DNA from: Methylophaga sp.
GTDB lineage: Bacteria > Pseudomonadota > Gammaproteobacteria > Nitrosococcales > Methylophagaceae
Length of the DNA: 36,833 nucleotides
Assembly: GCA_030148085.1 (NCBI GenBank)
Contig: JASBUF010000060.1
Location: 1 to 36,833 of the forward strand
Direction: 5' to 3'
Part shown: one piece after another, positions 36,517 to 36,833 of the stretch
Layout: every line of letters begins with the position of its first letter
Numbering within the stretch: position 1 is the first letter of the stretch
Translations under genes and position numbers: made by a program
Notes under the pieces: model-generated
Database searches by the model: none
Seen by the model: only the letters and a program-made list of their open reading frames with translations
What the model was told of the DNA's origin: nothing

Positions 36517-36833
36517 CTACTTGCCGATGCAAAAGCTGGAGAAAATATGATCTAGCAGATCTTCGGTAGTGAAGGTACCGGTGATTTCACCCAGGGCATG
36601 CTGTGCCTGGCGCAGTTCTTCGGCCAGTAACTCACCAGCGCCCATACCTGTCAGGCAGTCATAACCATTGACGATGGATTGTCGGGCACGGGCCAGCGCA
36701 TCAAGGTGACGACGACGAGCAATGAAGACGCCTTCTTCTTCCGGATGGAAACCCACAGCCTTAAACAAATGCTGACGTAGTAAATCAATACCGTCACCGG
36801 TCTTGGCGGAAAGCAGCAGGGTAACCCGGCCGT
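36517..36833 (-). CDS. mnmE: tRNA modification GTPase MnmE, C-terminal part (truncated by window edge)
   Basis: The last 105 codons of MnmE, the potassium-dependent GTPase that with MnmG modifies U34 of tRNAs. The visible part reads from [16 protein letters not shown] through the helical domain to [14 protein letters not shown], the family's invariant C-terminus with its FCIGK cysteine. The gene continues beyond the window's right edge; its upstream part is not visible. A 78-base gap separates it from the symporter gene downstream. Confidence 0.96.
   Translation of the reverse strand, partial: GRVTLLLSAKTGDGIDLLRQHLFKAVGFHPEEEGVFIARRRHLDALARARQSIVNGYDCLTGMGAGELLAEELRQAQHALGEITGTFTTEDLLDHIFSSFCIGK

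Noticed and set aside
1..36833. tRNA, rRNA, CRISPR, insertion sequence or prophage content
   Set aside because: Intergenic regions are all under about 180 bases and none shows cloverleaf, array or transposase features by eye.

Overview
The window reads as a chromosomal segment of a gammaproteobacterium. The evidence is the gene order aroQ-accB-accC-prmA-dusB-fis-purH, a class I (enterobacterial-type) adenylate cyclase homologue, a Fis-family regulator, a PhoBR/Pst block and an ErpA gene. A marine, Methylophaga-like organism is a guess from overall flavour, not something the sequence proves. Coding density is very high: no gap between genes exceeds about 180 bases, and I see no rRNA, tRNA, CRISPR array, insertion sequence or prophage.

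Layout. (1) 1-2400: radC, a cytochrome b561-type membrane protein and thyA. (2) 2430-7050: a likely metal module. A very short AAA+ enhancer-binding-protein homologue without the GAFTGA loop sits in a two-gene operon with a TauE/SafE-DsbD_2-type membrane protein that has an HCxxMCG motif and a His-rich tail. Divergent from them is a TonB-dependent receptor carrying the CxxxM and HxM copper site known from OprC/NosA, followed by a convergent secreted protein of unknown function. (3) 7090-19350: a phosphate block, all on the minus strand: a Pit-type permease, phoB, phoR, pstS, pstC, pstA, pstB, phoU and then ppx. PhoB boxes lie before phoB and pstS, and terminator hairpins lie after pstS and after phoU. 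PstC and PstA each carry a large additional domain just after the first membrane helix. (4) 19490-27530: dsbD, then the aroQ-accBC-prmA-dusB-fis-purH run on the plus strand with several overlapping start/stop codons. (5) 27540-30155: an 870-residue homologue of class I adenylate cyclase that has lost the catalytic G-S and D-x-D residues while keeping an open frame. (6) 30230-32840: argC, a coiled-coil membrane protein, a bactofilin and erpA; erpA is preceded by a promoter overlapping an IscR type 1-like palindrome. (7) 32970-36833: a DUF2254 membrane protein, a 58-residue PLDc_N-type membrane protein, then on the minus strand glyoxalase I, an AGCS sodium/alanine symporter and the 3' end of mnmE.

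How it fits together. The phosphate block is a self-contained sensing and uptake unit: Pst import, PhoU/PhoR signalling, PhoB feedback on its own promoter and on pstS, with polyphosphate hydrolysis by Ppx next door. The copper module is an inference from receptor residues plus neighbours. The most unusual items are the apparently catalytically dead adenylate cyclase homologue, the GAFTGA-less regulator beside the copper receptor, and the domain-enlarged Pst permeases.
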